This document shows positions 45,275-56,199 of a stretch of DNA of 64,000 nucleotides, piece after piece. A model generated the notes under the pieces. That model did no database searches and had not been told where the DNA came from. It saw nothing but the letters and a program-made list of their open reading frames with translations. A program made the position numbers and the translations under genes. The DNA is taken from NCBI GenBank assembly GCA_025642065.1, contig JAODUP010000042.1, positions 787,501 through 851,500 of the forward strand, read 5' to 3'. This DNA comes from Paralvinella palmiformis (Eukaryota > Annelida > Polychaeta > Terebellida > Alvinellidae). Within the stretch, counting starts at the first letter, position 1. Each line of letters opens with the position of its first letter.

Positions 45275-45947
45275 TGTTCCCGTGCGCGCGCGTGAAACCG
45301 GGCTACTAGTACTATATAAGCCTCACCTGTTCTGGAATGTATAACTTCGACCCATCGCTGTACTCGTAGGAGCGTAATACTGAAACACCTTCGTTCAGCT
45401 GACTGAATTGCGGACTTCCGGTATGACTGACGTCAAATTCCAACTGGATCACGTGACCGGCGTCGACCTGACACGCGATACAGGTCTGATCGTCGTAGGT
45501 CGGCATCAGTTCCAGCGACAGCATAACGTCACCGCGCCGGAGACCGACTGATACGTCATCACCGACGCGAAGCAATCCGTTCTGCTTCAGGATCGATCCC
45601 TTCATGGTGAGGACGATGCCCAGAGCCGGGATGTCCAGGATCATGGACATTCCGTGAACGTTCAGATTCCGGTGTTTACGAAATCCGCTCGGCTGGATGT
45701 CGAAAGTGGAGCTTCCGGTTTTGAAGAGATCCAAATCCAACGGCGTCAGCAGGCGAAGCTGTCCGAACGTCATCGCCATCTTGTTGACGTAGTCGTCCGG
45801 ATCACGAGACGCGACGTAGCCGATGCTGGCGAGACCTTCGCTGCGGAGTTTCACGAACGAGTTCCGCTCGACGAAGGTGACGCCACTTCCGGTACAGAGC
45901 CCAGCAGCGGCGCAGAGGTATATCGCCACAAAGTATCCGGGTAACAT
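33621..45947 (-). CDS. Unrecognised secreted, probably GPI-anchored protein; two coding exons
   Basis: Exons 45947-45327 and 34079-33621 join at phase 0 (GAACAG|GTGAGG donor, CGTTCAG|GTT acceptor) to 359 codons. Residues 1-22 are a clear signal peptide (FVAIYLCAAAGLC core). The mature part has beta-rich alternation (LDLDLF, VIQLEFDV, IVLTMKG) and only two cysteines, in a CIAC (CxxC) motif at 156-159. Residues 250-335 are hydrophilic, charged and low-complexity. The protein ends with NGSQSHHH and about 16 hydrophobic residues (SVLLIPFVGLMLLLLV) with no cytoplasmic tail, the usual layout of a GPI-anchor signal. I do not recognise the family. ATG 45947 has G at -3. Both ends look like authentic protein termini and both splice sites are good, so gene status is well supported although function is unknown. 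Confidence 0.8.
34247..34972. mobile_element. Foldback-like element with GC-rich inverted ends
   Basis: The left block (34247-34327) and right block (34908-34972) are inverted copies sharing GGTTTG, ATTTCCTAGGAAATC, CCCTGGAAATC and a poly-C stretch. Each contains the perfect palindrome TTTCCTAGGAAA, and the left block opens with a second palindrome, CAAACCCC...GGGGTTTG. About 580 AT-rich bases, including (AT)n at 34370-34410, lie between. No protein is coded. A foldback or MITE-type transposon is inferred. Confidence 0.5.
35945..36280 (+). mobile_element. SINE family C copy
   Basis: Head CAGTGGTCTAGCCTGTTACGG and B-box ATGGATTCGATCCC; body CAGGGATGAATTTTTCAGCTC, GGACGTAAAACATTCTGGC and CTCTCCGTACTGTT match the copy at 10250. 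Confidence 0.65.
36463..36615 (-). mobile_element. SINE family A copy
   Basis: On the minus strand it has B-box TGGGTTCAAACCC and a body with GGAGGTCAGTCGGTCCATTTG and GTGTGCACG. A degenerate GTAT repeat (36380-36450) precedes it. Confidence 0.7.
36775..36835. repeat. Short degenerate repeat, ~18-bp units
   Basis: Units such as TGTCGGAACATCGGG, TATCAGAATACTGGGC, TGTCGAAACAATGGGA and TGTCGGAATAGTGGAT follow each other with substitutions. Confidence 0.6.
37003..37128 (+). mobile_element. SINE family A with internal deletion
   Basis: A full tRNA-like head to GAGTTCGAATCTCGG joins directly to CCCATTTAGCCTACCGTGTGC and the (CAT)n tail. The middle of the body is missing. The junction sits on a shared CGGCCC, consistent with a microhomology deletion. 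Confidence 0.8.
39062..39245 (-). mobile_element. SINE family B copy, reverse orientation
   Basis: The minus strand reads a tRNA-like head with B-box CGGGATCGAATCCC, a body with CCATATATCCCAGGTGAGG and a tail with TTAATGCTGAGT. It shows that family B is inserted in both orientations. Confidence 0.6.
39371..39433 (-). mobile_element. tRNA-like SINE head fragment
   Basis: The minus strand reads CTTCCGTGGTCTCGGTGATAG (A-box region) and ATCGTGGAATCGAGTCC (B-box). The spacing is tRNA-like, but the acceptor stem does not pair well and only the head is present. Confidence 0.5.
39610..39976. repeat. 51-bp tandem repeat (minisatellite), about seven units
   Basis: The 51-base unit starts GGTAGGTTATCTATCAAATA and includes CATAACATCGTCTGTAATTAAA. 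Units differ mainly at CTCTAATGTCAT against CTCTTATATCAT. The two forms alternate in the early units and the first form then repeats. The outer units are diverged and truncated. Confidence 0.95.
43277..43470 (+). mobile_element. SINE family B-like copy
   Basis: Head CTTCCGTAGCACAGCTGGTAC and B-box TCGGGTCGAATCTC; tail CCATATGTCCCGGATGTGTCT followed by GGTCAAACAA corresponds to the family B tail. A family A copy follows at 43612. Confidence 0.55.
43612..43790 (+). mobile_element. SINE family A copy
   Basis: Head CATGGCCCAACTGGTGGAGCC with B-box TGGTTTCAAACC; body TTTCATCTTTCACTTCGCC, TCATTACATTTGGACGTCG and a tail with GGCCGTAAAAC. More diverged than the 9519 copy. Confidence 0.75.
45327..45947 (-). 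CDS. Orphan secreted protein, coding exon 1
   Basis: Encodes 207 residues: signal peptide and the putative beta-rich ectodomain with the CxxC. The exon is visibly richer in GC and CpG than the flanking DNA. The donor on the minus strand is CAG|GTGAGG at 45326. Confidence 0.82.
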
Positions 45948-46013
45948 GGCGAGACGTTACCGTATTATCCAATTTTGGCGCGAAAGTTGAGCGATAATAC
46001 GGTAATTCGATTG
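45948..46013 (-). promoter_or_regulatory. E2F-type site inside a perfect 13-bp inverted repeat, with CCAAT box
   Basis: Arms TTACCGTATTATC (45957-45969) and GATAATACGGTAA (45993-46005) are exact reverse complements. Between them lies TTTGGCGCGAAA (45974-45985), a match to the E2F consensus on both strands. The inner arm is 9 bases from the orphan gene's ATG. A CCAAT box in gene orientation (plus-strand ATTGG) follows at about 46009-46013. The whole could be a core promoter element or a 5' UTR hairpin. Confidence 0.55.
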
Positions 46014-46765
46014 GCTTATCCTAATCGGCTATCCCGAACGTCAGATCCTGAACGGAGATTTCGGATGTTTTACCTGCAGACCGAAAAAAGCGCAAAGCGT
46101 AATAAATTTTCGGCAAAAAGATTTTAAACTCACCGAACATCCAGGCGGCAAATTTATTGGCAAATTTCGTTCCCAGCGGTAATCGTTCCGACCACGTGTA
46201 CAGTCTCCGGTGAGTCGAGGTAGGAATACAAACGGATGTGTCTGTCTATCGGTGAGTCTGTCCGTCGGTTCATCCGTCTGGCTGGTTGTCCGCGTGTCTG
46301 TCTGGAGCGGAGACGATAGGTACCATACCAACGGGAATCCAGAACGGGAGGGAAATCCAGAACCTAAGAACATTTAGCGGAGAGAATCCTGTAGAGATTC
46401 CCGGCGAGAAGCGTTAGTTTCAGGACCAGCACCGTACGTATCCGGATGATTATTATTATAGAGGACATAGATTAAAGAACTATGATACGTGAACTAGCTG
46501 TTAGGTACGATCGTTTACTGCTCGGTGGCTCTTGATAGCTAACTAGATAGAGTGACGAGTTCGAAATTCGCACCAGCTCGGTTCGATTACCTTAACCATC
46601 TGGTGTCCGGTGGGCATTGGTTCGATCGGCTATGGCATGGGATCAGGTTGGATGGTGATGGTAATGGGATATTCTGGATTATATCACTAGAAGTGTTTTC
46701 CAGAATAAGCTTTTAATATCGGATTGGACAGGGCTGTAACGGCCGGGGGGGGGGTTTGATCGAAT

Positions 46766-46926
46766 GGATGGTGCACATGGTAGGCTAAATGGGCCGAGCG
46801 ACCTACGATGATAATGAAGCGAACTCAAACATGAAACAACCTTCAGATATGCCCGCGCCAAGATACGAACTCGGGTGGTAGTGATCTGTGATCCAACGCG
46901 CTACCAGTTGGACCATGGAGGCGCCC
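46766..46926 (-). mobile_element. SINE family A, near full-length copy
   Basis: The minus strand has GGCGCCTCCATGGTCCAACTG, B-box CGAGTTCGTATC and a body with GGTCGCTCGGCCCATTTAGC. Head and body are both present; the tail ends near GTGCACCATCC. Confidence 0.8.
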
Positions 46927-47191
46927 GTCCTTTATCCCTAACTAGAATGTAAACTAATATAAACATCTATAAGATTAACGGTAATAACAAAATAAATCAT
47001 TGAATGATAATAATAATAATAATATTATTATTATTAATTAATTAATCAACTATATAATATACAGCCACATCTAGACAGTTTATATAATCAGGTTACGATT
47101 CTTTACAACAACAACTACCACAACAACGACACTTAGTGTCATCGTGTTGTTTAGATTTTGTTAAATTAACTCTGACAATTACAGATCATTC

Positions 47192-47271
47192 ACTGTCCTC
47201 TCTACCGTCTATCTCGACTGTTATCAGGATCAGTGTCCTCTCTACCGTCTATCCCGACTGATATCAGGATC
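47192..47271. repeat. 40-bp tandem duplication
   Basis: Two adjacent units (CTGTCCTCTCTACCGTCTAT... and GTGTCCTCTCTACCGTCTAT...) differ at about four positions. Confidence 0.9.
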
Positions 47272-47559
47272 ACTTGTGGCGCTAAATTTAGCCATCCGGA
47301 CTTGGTAGTCCATAAAACATTTGGACGCCTCCGTGAACTTGACAAATTGATCACACACACACACACGCACACGCACAGATAGAGAGAGAGAGAGATCAGA
47401 AACGCAAACTGCAACCAACTCACAATCGTCTTAGAAATGCAGCACTTTTTCATTCGTCGGGATCATCCCTGATCCGTAACAAATCCGAGCAAGTGTTTCG
47501 AATCGAATTCCAGCCCTGCCAATGTGTGTGTGTGTGTTTTAGCTGTGTATAATAAGGCA

Positions 47560-47740
47560 CATGCACGGAGACTCTCGAATCGTTACTTCAAACTCTGGAC
47601 GATTCTTCAGGGGACTGAACCCAGAGTGGCGACTTTTCTTGCTGAGACATGTCCCTGTTTTAGGGTACATAGTAAGAGGCAACAGGCACAGAGCATCAAC
47701 ATATCTAAACACGGCCTGACCACCACTTTTCCCCAACAAA
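47560..47740 (-). mobile_element. SINE-like family D copy
   Basis: Shares GGGACTGAACCCAGAGTGG, GCGACTTTTC and the CATGT block with the element at 9355-9500. Confidence 0.5.
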
Positions 47741-48132
47741 CTAACCCTCAGTCATATGTCGGTGATGTGATCATGGCAAAACAAAATATGTCGATTGACT
47801 TACCTCAACAAGTGTCTCCCTCAGAGTGACTAGTCCACACAACTCCGTCTATCTCTCTATCCGTTACCTACCTATACATAAACCACGTCGTATTGTGTTT
47901 AGCTCGCTCCAATAACTTTGACAGTGTTACTACTGTCGTTTGTAGTAACACTGATGATCTCTCAGAGTTGTCACTGATATAAACATTTTATTAACTCGTT
48001 TTTGTCTTCGCGAGACTCCCACGAGAAGACGCAATGTCGAGAGACTCTAGTTCAGGGCTAAGTGAGCTGTATACAGCTGGAACTGACAATAATATAGGCC
48101 ACTAGTGAGAAATGTTCCGTTTGTTGTCGGGT

Positions 48133-48175
<43 letters not shown>

Positions 48176-48437
48176 GTGTGCGTGCGTGTGTACGTGTGTT
48201 TGTGCGTGTGTATGCGTGTGTGTTTGTGCGTACGTGCGTGTGTTTGTGCGCGCATGCGTGCGTGCGTATGTTTGAAAACTTGAGATGATCTGAGAGGTAG
48301 TAGTTTTTAGGTTTTGTTTTCAAATTTCAAGCAATGCAAATGCATTATATTTGAGTGAGTGAGTGAGTGAGTGAGTGAGTGAGTGAGTCAGTCAGTCAGT
48401 CAGTCAGTCAGTCAGTCAGTCAGTCAGTCAGTCAGTT
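48133..48437. repeat. Microsatellite cluster: (GT)n, GT/GC mix, then (GTGA)n(GTCA)n
   Basis: A (GT)n run at 48133-48175 grades into GTGCGTGT-type variants to 48270. A clean (GAGT)n array switches to (CAGT)n at about 48387 and ends at 48437. Confidence 0.95.
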
Positions 48438-48695
48438 AGTGAGCGCCAATTCTAAACCCCGAACCCACAATTAATGAAACGAGAACTTGTAACTCATGCA
48501 TAGAATATATAACAGTGTAATCGTGACAAAATATTCCACATCAAGTACTTTAAATTATGGTGTCATTAAATAGGACATGACAAAGTTAATAAGACAATTT
48601 ATCACTAACTGAATTATAGACAAGAAAGTAACGATTTATCTCGATAAATTTACCATAAAATGAGCATAAAGTGTACACACACACACACACAACAC

Positions 48696-48696
<1 letters not shown>

Positions 48697-48741
<45 letters not shown>
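48697..48741. repeat. (AT)n microsatellite
   Basis: An uninterrupted AT tract of about 44 bases following a (CA)n run. Confidence 0.95.
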
Positions 48742-48744
<3 letters not shown>

Positions 48745-48779
48745 GTAGTAGTTATAGTAAATATTGCTCTTTTAAGGCT

Positions 48780-48912
48780 ACGTTTGAGCACAAGGTAGGC
48801 TAAATGGGCCGAGCAACATCTAAAAGTAATGAGGCGAAGTGAAAGATGAAACACCCTTCTGACATAGCCCGACCGGGGTTTGATCCCCGGTGCTATAGAT
48901 ATGTGGCCAACC
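48780..48912 (-). mobile_element. SINE family A copy (head worn)
   Basis: The minus strand has B-box CGGGGATCAAACCCCGG and a body with CTTCGCCTCATTACTTTTAG and GGCCCATTTAGCCTACCTTG. It is flanked by (AT)n and (AAT)n(ACAT)n microsatellites (48925-48995). Confidence 0.75.
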
Positions 48913-50082
48913 GTAGAACTAGTACTAATAATAATAATAATAATAATAATAATACATACATACATACATACATACATACATACATACATACATACAGGAT
49001 TATATTACTAGAACATAGTTATAGCGTGCTACAAAATATATAATATGTATCAGTATATATAATGATATATAACAATAGATTCGAATATAATATAGATAAT
49101 ATAATATAATATAGATAATATAATATAGATTCGAATATGTCCAATTTTTATCAATATCAGCAACATGCTAACATGTGCATCACATATAGAACAAAGTGCT
49201 GAACTTAATTAATCACCCACTGATTAATTAGCATTTTCCTCCAGGTCGGGCGTTACTTCTGTGTATGCCTGTCTGTCCATATGTCTCACTGTCTTCATGT
49301 CCGTCCACCTGTCTGCTTGTCTCTCTGTAACATATCTTACTACCCTTCTATTTGTTCACGTTACCTATCTGCCTATCTCTGTGCATCGGCCTAAATAGCC
49401 ACATATCAATCTATCTTCGTTAGTTCCCGTCTAATTACTCGTCTGTCGGCTGGCTTTAACCACCCTTTCAGTCAATTTATTTATATTCTCGTCTACGCTC
49501 GATAAAACTAACAATTTATTATACGTGGCCTTGGTCTCAGATAGCCGACAAGAACAAACCCCCCCAAAAATGGTCGAGATGAGTCACTTGGTGAGTGACT
49601 CTCTGACTAGCTCTCTCTCTTTGTCAGACTAATAACTCACGGAAAGCAACAGACTCCCATCAACTGATCTGACTAGAGTAACTCGGCCAAAAGCATCACT
49701 TAGATTGCATCTAATTAGCATAATTAATCACCCGGTGTACCACACAAAAGCCACCGTTTTGTCGTATTAACATAAAAAGCCGTGTGCGTCCAAACTGGAG
49801 CGAATCGCGAAAACTTGTTGGATTTTCCTTTTGAAAAAAGAACCCATCGATTTCTTGATAAATGCTGATGTAATTTATGATAGCAAATGTTTATGTAAGT
49901 ACATGTTTTGAGCTGAGGAAAAGTCAGTAGCGCATCCTTTATCTCGAAGAATTAGGTATATTACGAAAGGAGAAATGGATTTATTTTGACAGGAATCGGT
50001 TACGTGGTAAAATGATATCGGGGTAAATATTACATCAGTAACTTAGCTATTTGGATATATAGCGTATTTCCACTTATAGTAT

Positions 50083-50113
<31 letters not shown>

Positions 50114-50170
50114 ATGATGTGTCTTTATACAAATATTAACACAGGCACATTGAAGATATAAACACGCATT

Positions 50171-50233
<63 letters not shown>
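50083..50233. repeat. (AT)n and long (AC)n microsatellites
   Basis: AT run at 50083-50106, then an almost pure (AC)n of about 62 bases at 50172-50233, the longest dinucleotide tract in the window. Confidence 0.95.
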
Positions 50234-50236
<3 letters not shown>

Positions 50237-53200
50237 TATTATCGACAAACATGTATTCTATTCGGTAAAAAGCCTACAATATAAAACTAGATAGTATCTT
50301 CGTAATAACGAGCGTTACCTGTTCTTGTCGGCAAATATCGATTGATGAGGAATTACAACAAAAATTGACCGTCTTCTGTTTGAAGATCATAGCCGGGGTC
50401 AAAGATCATGGCCCGTTATCTGTACACGATAAGAGCTCATATCACCTGAGGTCGGAGGTCGGAGGTCGAAGGGCAGAGGCAAGAGATATGACGGTGACGA
50501 GGGTTGGTATTAGTGGTCGTGGTGATAATAATAGTAATGGTATGGGAGGGGGGTGTGGAATGAAGGAGGAAAGGTGGGGAGGAGGGGGGATGTTGTGAGG
50601 AGCTGAGGGGTTCATCTCAACGTATGCCTTGTTTATCTGTTTTCAGACCCAGCCACGACATAGATTATACGAGATAGTTTATCGTCTGCACCAAGTTAAT
50701 CTAAGTCTGTCTAGAACCGAACACGTACAACTAAATCAACCTTCACCTAAGATTTACTACTGTTTAATATCCTGTTTATGTACGGGTGGTGGTTGTGGGG
50801 GGGGGGGGGAAATATTGGCAAGTTGGGTGGTTGGGTGATGTTTGACTAGTAACGAGTAGGAGTGAAGTGTCATCATTAGGTTTAGAATTAACTACAAAAA
50901 AGTGATGCTGATGATGATGATGATGCTGATGATGATGATGAAAGTTTGACAAGTGACAGGTTGTTATGGCATTATTGACACAAATAGACACAGTTATTAA
51001 ACTGAGAAGAACCATCTGTCATTTAATCAAGAGTCGTTATCTGTAAAAAAATCAAGCATTTGGCGTGCTTGTAATTTTTCTGAACATCAATAAAACGAGG
51101 TCCAAAAGTAATTTATAACTTATTATAATAATTTGACGTCAGTTGTGTACCTCAAATGTTTTTTATTTACTTTAGGTACCTTTGCGCGTTTTAAAGTTTT
51201 ATATTTAATGCGGTATCTATAATAACCGTATTAAGGAGGTTAACAACATCCGAGGTAAAGTAAGTGAAATAAGACGGCGTTTATTTCAATAAAAGCTAAT
51301 ATTAGATTAAAGAACACAAAAACAAACATTTATACAAATATACCCCCCCCCCACCCCCCCTTATGACAATACGAAATGATATGACGTCAGACCGATTAAA
51401 ATGCGTACACCGAGTACAGCGAGTGCTGGCTGATATTGCGTACGATGACTAAGTCTGCTGACCTAACTTCGTTTATGATAACTAAATTCCTATTATATGA
51501 CTAAATGAACGATTCTTCTCCTCGAGTATTCGGCGTTCGTCTTTGTAAAAAAGACGCCATTGTTGTTTTTTCGATCATTCGAAAGCATCAATCACATAAT
51601 CATACAGATTCGCTGTCAGCCAGTTACCTATCTCCTATGACCACCATTTTGTTTGAGATTTGTTATTGTAGTATAGATAAATAATACGTCCCTCAACATC
51701 CGCCCCATTTCACTTTCGAATCCTTCTATTTGATTTATTGACTGTCGCTCGTTTCTCTCAACTCCCTCAACAAAACCCGGACCACGCTCCGTCGTGATAC
51801 AATCATCAAAGATCCGGAAACGTACCGAACTCACCACGAGCACTCCAGTTCGGTTTGACAGGAAGCATTCGGAATATTTTCGGATTGTTTATTCTAACAA
51901 CCTATAGACGAAAAATAGATAATTAAGATGAACTAAGTGGCACGGTAATTATTGACATATCATATGTGAACATCGCCAAAACGTTCTCAACTTTATTTGT
52001 CAGCCTGCAGCAGCCTTCACAACTCCGAGTTCATTGAGATGGTTTGCATATCTATCAGACTAAATCGCGCGCGCACACACACACACACACACACATGAGG
52101 TGTAATCGGGTATAGCCAACATATAATTACCGATGTTGGTTGACGAGATAAGGAGACAGATAGATGAAAAAAACCTCAAATCTGAACCTGTTTATCATGA
52201 CCCGACGCGTTGCGTTTCCAGTTTAGTTATTTCGGCATATCTCATTTCAGAATTCCATTCGGCATTCCGCATCATTACTCGTCTTACGGCTTAGAGGAAA
52301 AAAAAGGTGGGAACCCTCGGAATATTCCATATTATGTCGACGACGTGATGAAATATCGTCTGTTTTGTTGGCGGATGACCTAATAATGGGATTGGAGAAC
52401 TGCTGAAATTTTTATTCAACGATTAAAAATGTCAACTTTTTTGTTAGACGAAACAGAGCTGGCATATTAAAAACAAACTGGAATTTATGGGGATGCCACG
52501 GATAATTCAATGAGGTATGACTGAGATACCCCGGGACAACATCTAGCGAGGTACACGTATTTATTCTGGTGTAAAACTCGGACGGATTCGGGCGATCCCG
52601 AAGAATAGGATAAATAATAATATAGCCATAACCGAGTAGACTGTACATCAAAGATTTATCCGGTTTGTGTATCATAGGATGAGGTGATAAATCTCGACTA
52701 GAGAACCGGAAACAAACTGGTTACCATAACACGTCGGCCATTAAACAAAATATAAACTATACGGAGATCGTTAGCGGACAGAAATCAGGATCTGGAAAGA
52801 GCCAGGTTAATACGCTTACAAATGGCTCTTTAATTTAAAGTACGACCCCTCGTCTGGAATGTGAAACGTTCTGAAACGGGAAAGTTTCAGATGATCTATT
52901 AGCTTCGGGAAAGAGGTAGAAATGTAAAGTACACATTATGTTGTGGGAGGGGGGGGGGGCATTATGGTAATAGATAGTACTTAATACGCATCACTATCCA
53001 CCGCACAACATATACATCCTTAGATCCTCCCTGTCCGACCAACGATTTACCCCAACCATGTGAACATTCTGAATTAATCACCAAGTTTATAAAAAGGGGC
53101 ATACCCTCTCCCTTTGTTTTGCATAAAAATAAGTAAAAAATGTCCATTTTAAACCTCTACACTCGTGTTTGTCAGTAGTACAGAAAGCAGATAGTTAAAA

Positions 53201-53752
53201 TACTAGATTAGAGACGGAGACTGCCTTAGGGTCGAATTCTCTAACTTGTTACTGGTGTTCCACGTACTCACATATGTAAACATCTATGGATAGGCTTTCG
53301 GATGAAAAGGTCAATACAGAAATATGTTTTTGTCGATAATTCAGTCATCAAAATTAATAGCCAAAAATTTGTGAATGGAATGACGAAAAGAATTTCATTA
53401 CTTCGAACTTAGCTAATTTATCCGCTCCAGGCGCTCACTCCATTTCCCTCAAACAAATTGTATTGGTGTCAATAATTAGCATTTGTTCCGGATCCGTAAT
53501 TAGAAAAGCAGCAGATAGTGAACTGGGATTATATATTTGGAGCTTATTTTGTGTATTGTGGGTCACCGGCTAGAGTGTAGAGCTGCCATCGGAGACTAAT
53601 TTTGTTTACAGCTGATAACACAGACAAACATTCCACCATCCAAATACATCGCCCTCCCCCCCCTTCCCTGGATCTCGTCTATGTTTGGACGTTTAGCTAC
53701 TTATTAACGTCAGCTGTTTGAACACAATGATGTTATATTGACGTTCTATCTA

Positions 53753-53791
53753 CACACACACACACTCTCTCTCTCTCTCTCTCTCTCTCTC
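53753..53791. repeat. (CA)n(CT)n microsatellite
   Basis: A short CA run passes directly into a CT run of about 28 bases. Confidence 0.95.
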
Positions 53792-54741
53792 TAATAAACA
53801 AAGTCGTATTTTACTGACGATAGGTGGCGTTACGCGCCGATTCCACGTTCCCTTCTGTCGATGTGGCACCATGGTTTCAATATTTCTTGTGAACGATTCA
53901 AGGAAAACATTTGTTTTGAAGAACCATTCCCTCCGCTGTACTCAGACATGGCTTCACGGGAGATGAAGGTCAGTAAAAAAGACGAAGAAACAATGAAGCT
54001 AGAGAAATGTTAATAATGGGAATAGAATCCATTATTTCTGCTTGTTGATGTCTATTTAAAAAAAGAGAAGACGTCTTATTGCTAAACAATGAAACAAAGG
54101 ATTTGGCCTACAGGAGTACACGTTGGTGTGTATGGACGATAATATGGTAGCTAAGGTAACGTGATTAAGATAAAACGGTTTCGACGCCGCCATATCAGCA
54201 TGTCTGTCGACGATAATGAGGGATTTATAGCAATTATAGATTACTTCTGTTCATCTCTTCCGTTTATATGTCACAAGCGATTGAAGATGCGAATAACATT
54301 ATTTAGAAACCGGTTTCATATCCATAAATTAATTGTCGAACTGAGAGAACTAGCAGACGATCGGATAATGACATATCAGTCGACGATCATTGTCTGTGAT
54401 AACAAATTAAATGAGAGAGCTGGAGGGAAAAAGTAGAATATCGCTTGTCTGGTGGCATTAATCTGTACATTCTATTAGGATATCCGCTTGTACTATGCCC
54501 TCATTTATGTCGGGATTTTTTATATACCAATCCAGACTCATTTAAATTAAACAAATCTAGGATCCTAAAATATCTGCTAATGAGATATTTGTGGTTAGGC
54601 ATAAAAATTAGCTACTAAAAAGTAACAAAATCATGTGTATTAAATATGTTTTATTGTGCTTCTTGCTTTCTACACACGCAAAGTCGTGTGTATTTGTTTG
54701 TATACGTGTGTGCGTCTCTCTCTCTTTCTCTCTCTCTCCTC

Positions 54742-54775
<34 letters not shown>

Positions 54776-55737
54776 GTGTGTGTGTGCGCGTGTCAGCGCG
54801 TGCCGTATATATGTTTATAGTGAATTATAAATAGGATGAAGATGACACGGTTTATATTCTATTCGTGTTCTTGACTGTTCGATCAAGACTGTTGTGTTTG
54901 TGAAGAGATGTTTATGCGCCGTCAGGGTATACACGTACGAAATACATACAGTCTCTCCTCCCATAAAGCTGATGTTTAGTTAATATACATGATCTTTCGT
55001 GATATATCGTCTAGGACATTTTTCCACATTAGACAGACACATAATCGATGTCTACAATAATTTACCAAATAGTTTGTTGGTTCAATGAGAAAATTAAACA
55101 AAAATACAATTGATGAGACTTATCATAGAAATTGTATCCTTAATTAACCAGTTAACAAACATTTGGACGATAACAGGGGCTGTTTTCTGTTTCGTAGCTA
55201 CCAGCATACAGACGTTTTGGACTTATTTCTTATGTATATACATGTGTGTGCGCGCGTCTGTGTATGGATGCATGCGTCTGTGCGTCTCTGTCTCTGTCTG
55301 TCTCTCTCTCTCTCTCTCTCTGTCTGTTTCTTTCTCTCTCTCTGTGTGTGTGCGCGCTCGTGCGCGAGTGTGTGTGTGCGTGTGTGTGTGGTGTATTAAA
55401 TATATGTGTATTTGCAGATAATGACGTAGACGGTTGTAACTCAGACAAATAATTATAGCATAATGACCAATGAATGGAATAATTATATTTCAATGTAGAT
55501 CGTGTAGATATAATCTAAAAACATTTTACTTACAATGTGGACCAAAAGAGCAGAACTTTAGAGGATGTTGCCTTATGTACGACAGTCGTCGTATGTTAAT
55601 TTCCATCGTCCTGTGTGAGTCTTTATCAGATTAAAGTTTATCAGAAATAGATAAATAAAAATGAATCACTGTGCCAGCTGATGTGTGATAACATGGAAAG
55701 ACACGGAAATGGGACTGGCTAGTTCAAATAGCCTCGT

Positions 55738-55771
55738 AGACAGACAGACAGGGAGACAGACAGATAGAGAA

Positions 55772-55808
<37 letters not shown>

Positions 55809-55810
55809 TA

Positions 55811-55842
<32 letters not shown>
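55738..55842. repeat. (CAGA)n followed by (AT)n
   Basis: A tetranucleotide array at about 55738-55812 and an AT array to 55842. Confidence 0.95.
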
Positions 55843-55846
<4 letters not shown>

Positions 55847-55884
55847 GAAATAAAACCAGATATATCCTCATCTCAAGCTAAACT

Positions 55885-56075
55885 GTTAGTCAATTGTCAG
55901 TTAGTTAGTCAGTCAGTCAGTCAGAAATTTATTCAATGAGCTAGTCAGTCAGGCAGTCATTCTAAGAGCTAGTCAGCGAGTCAGACAGTCATTCAAAGAG
56001 TTAGTCAGTCAAACAGTCATTCTATGAGCTAGTCAATTAGTCAGACAGTCAGACAGTCAGCTAGCTCGTATTCAT
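55885..56075. repeat. Degenerate minisatellite, ~28-32-bp units of AGTCAGTC type
   Basis: Repeated phrases GAGCTAGTCAGTCAGGCAG, GAGCTAGTCAGCGAGTCAG, GAGTTAGTCAGTCAAACAG and GAGCTAGTCAATTAGTCAG, each followed by TCATTCTA-like sequence, form a higher-order array derived from a tetranucleotide. Confidence 0.8.
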
Positions 56076-56199
56076 AAAAACAGTCTGAAGGATAGATGGC
56101 TTGACAGAAATTGAGAGACATACACCCAATAAACAGTCAATAAATCAATAGAAAGTAAACCAGTCAGCCGATCATTCAACAAGTCAATGTGTCATTTCT

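Larger units (their letters stand above)
34080..45326 (-). other. 11.2-kb intron of the orphan gene
   Basis: Contains the foldback element, SINEs of families A, B and C, the 51-bp minisatellite, microsatellites ((AC)n at 42972-43000 and 43950-44020, (GT)n at 44879-44940 and 45238-45272) and homopolymer G/C runs (43598, 44164). No exon of another gene was recognised on either strand. Confidence 0.6.

Noticed and set aside
46041..46373. Minus-strand open frame upstream of the orphan secreted gene
   Set aside because: The Thr/Asp-rich part comes from a CTGT/CCGT-type repeat; no splice link to the gene and no signal of conservation. It could be 5' UTR or promoter.
54161..54436. Open frame of about 90 codons with basic residues
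   Set aside because: No ATG at its start, no recognisable domain and no flanking splice sites or promoter signals.
55110..55493. Frames of Ser/Leu/Cys or Arg/Glu repeats
   Set aside because: Translations of CT/GT microsatellite sequence; no initiation or homology support.
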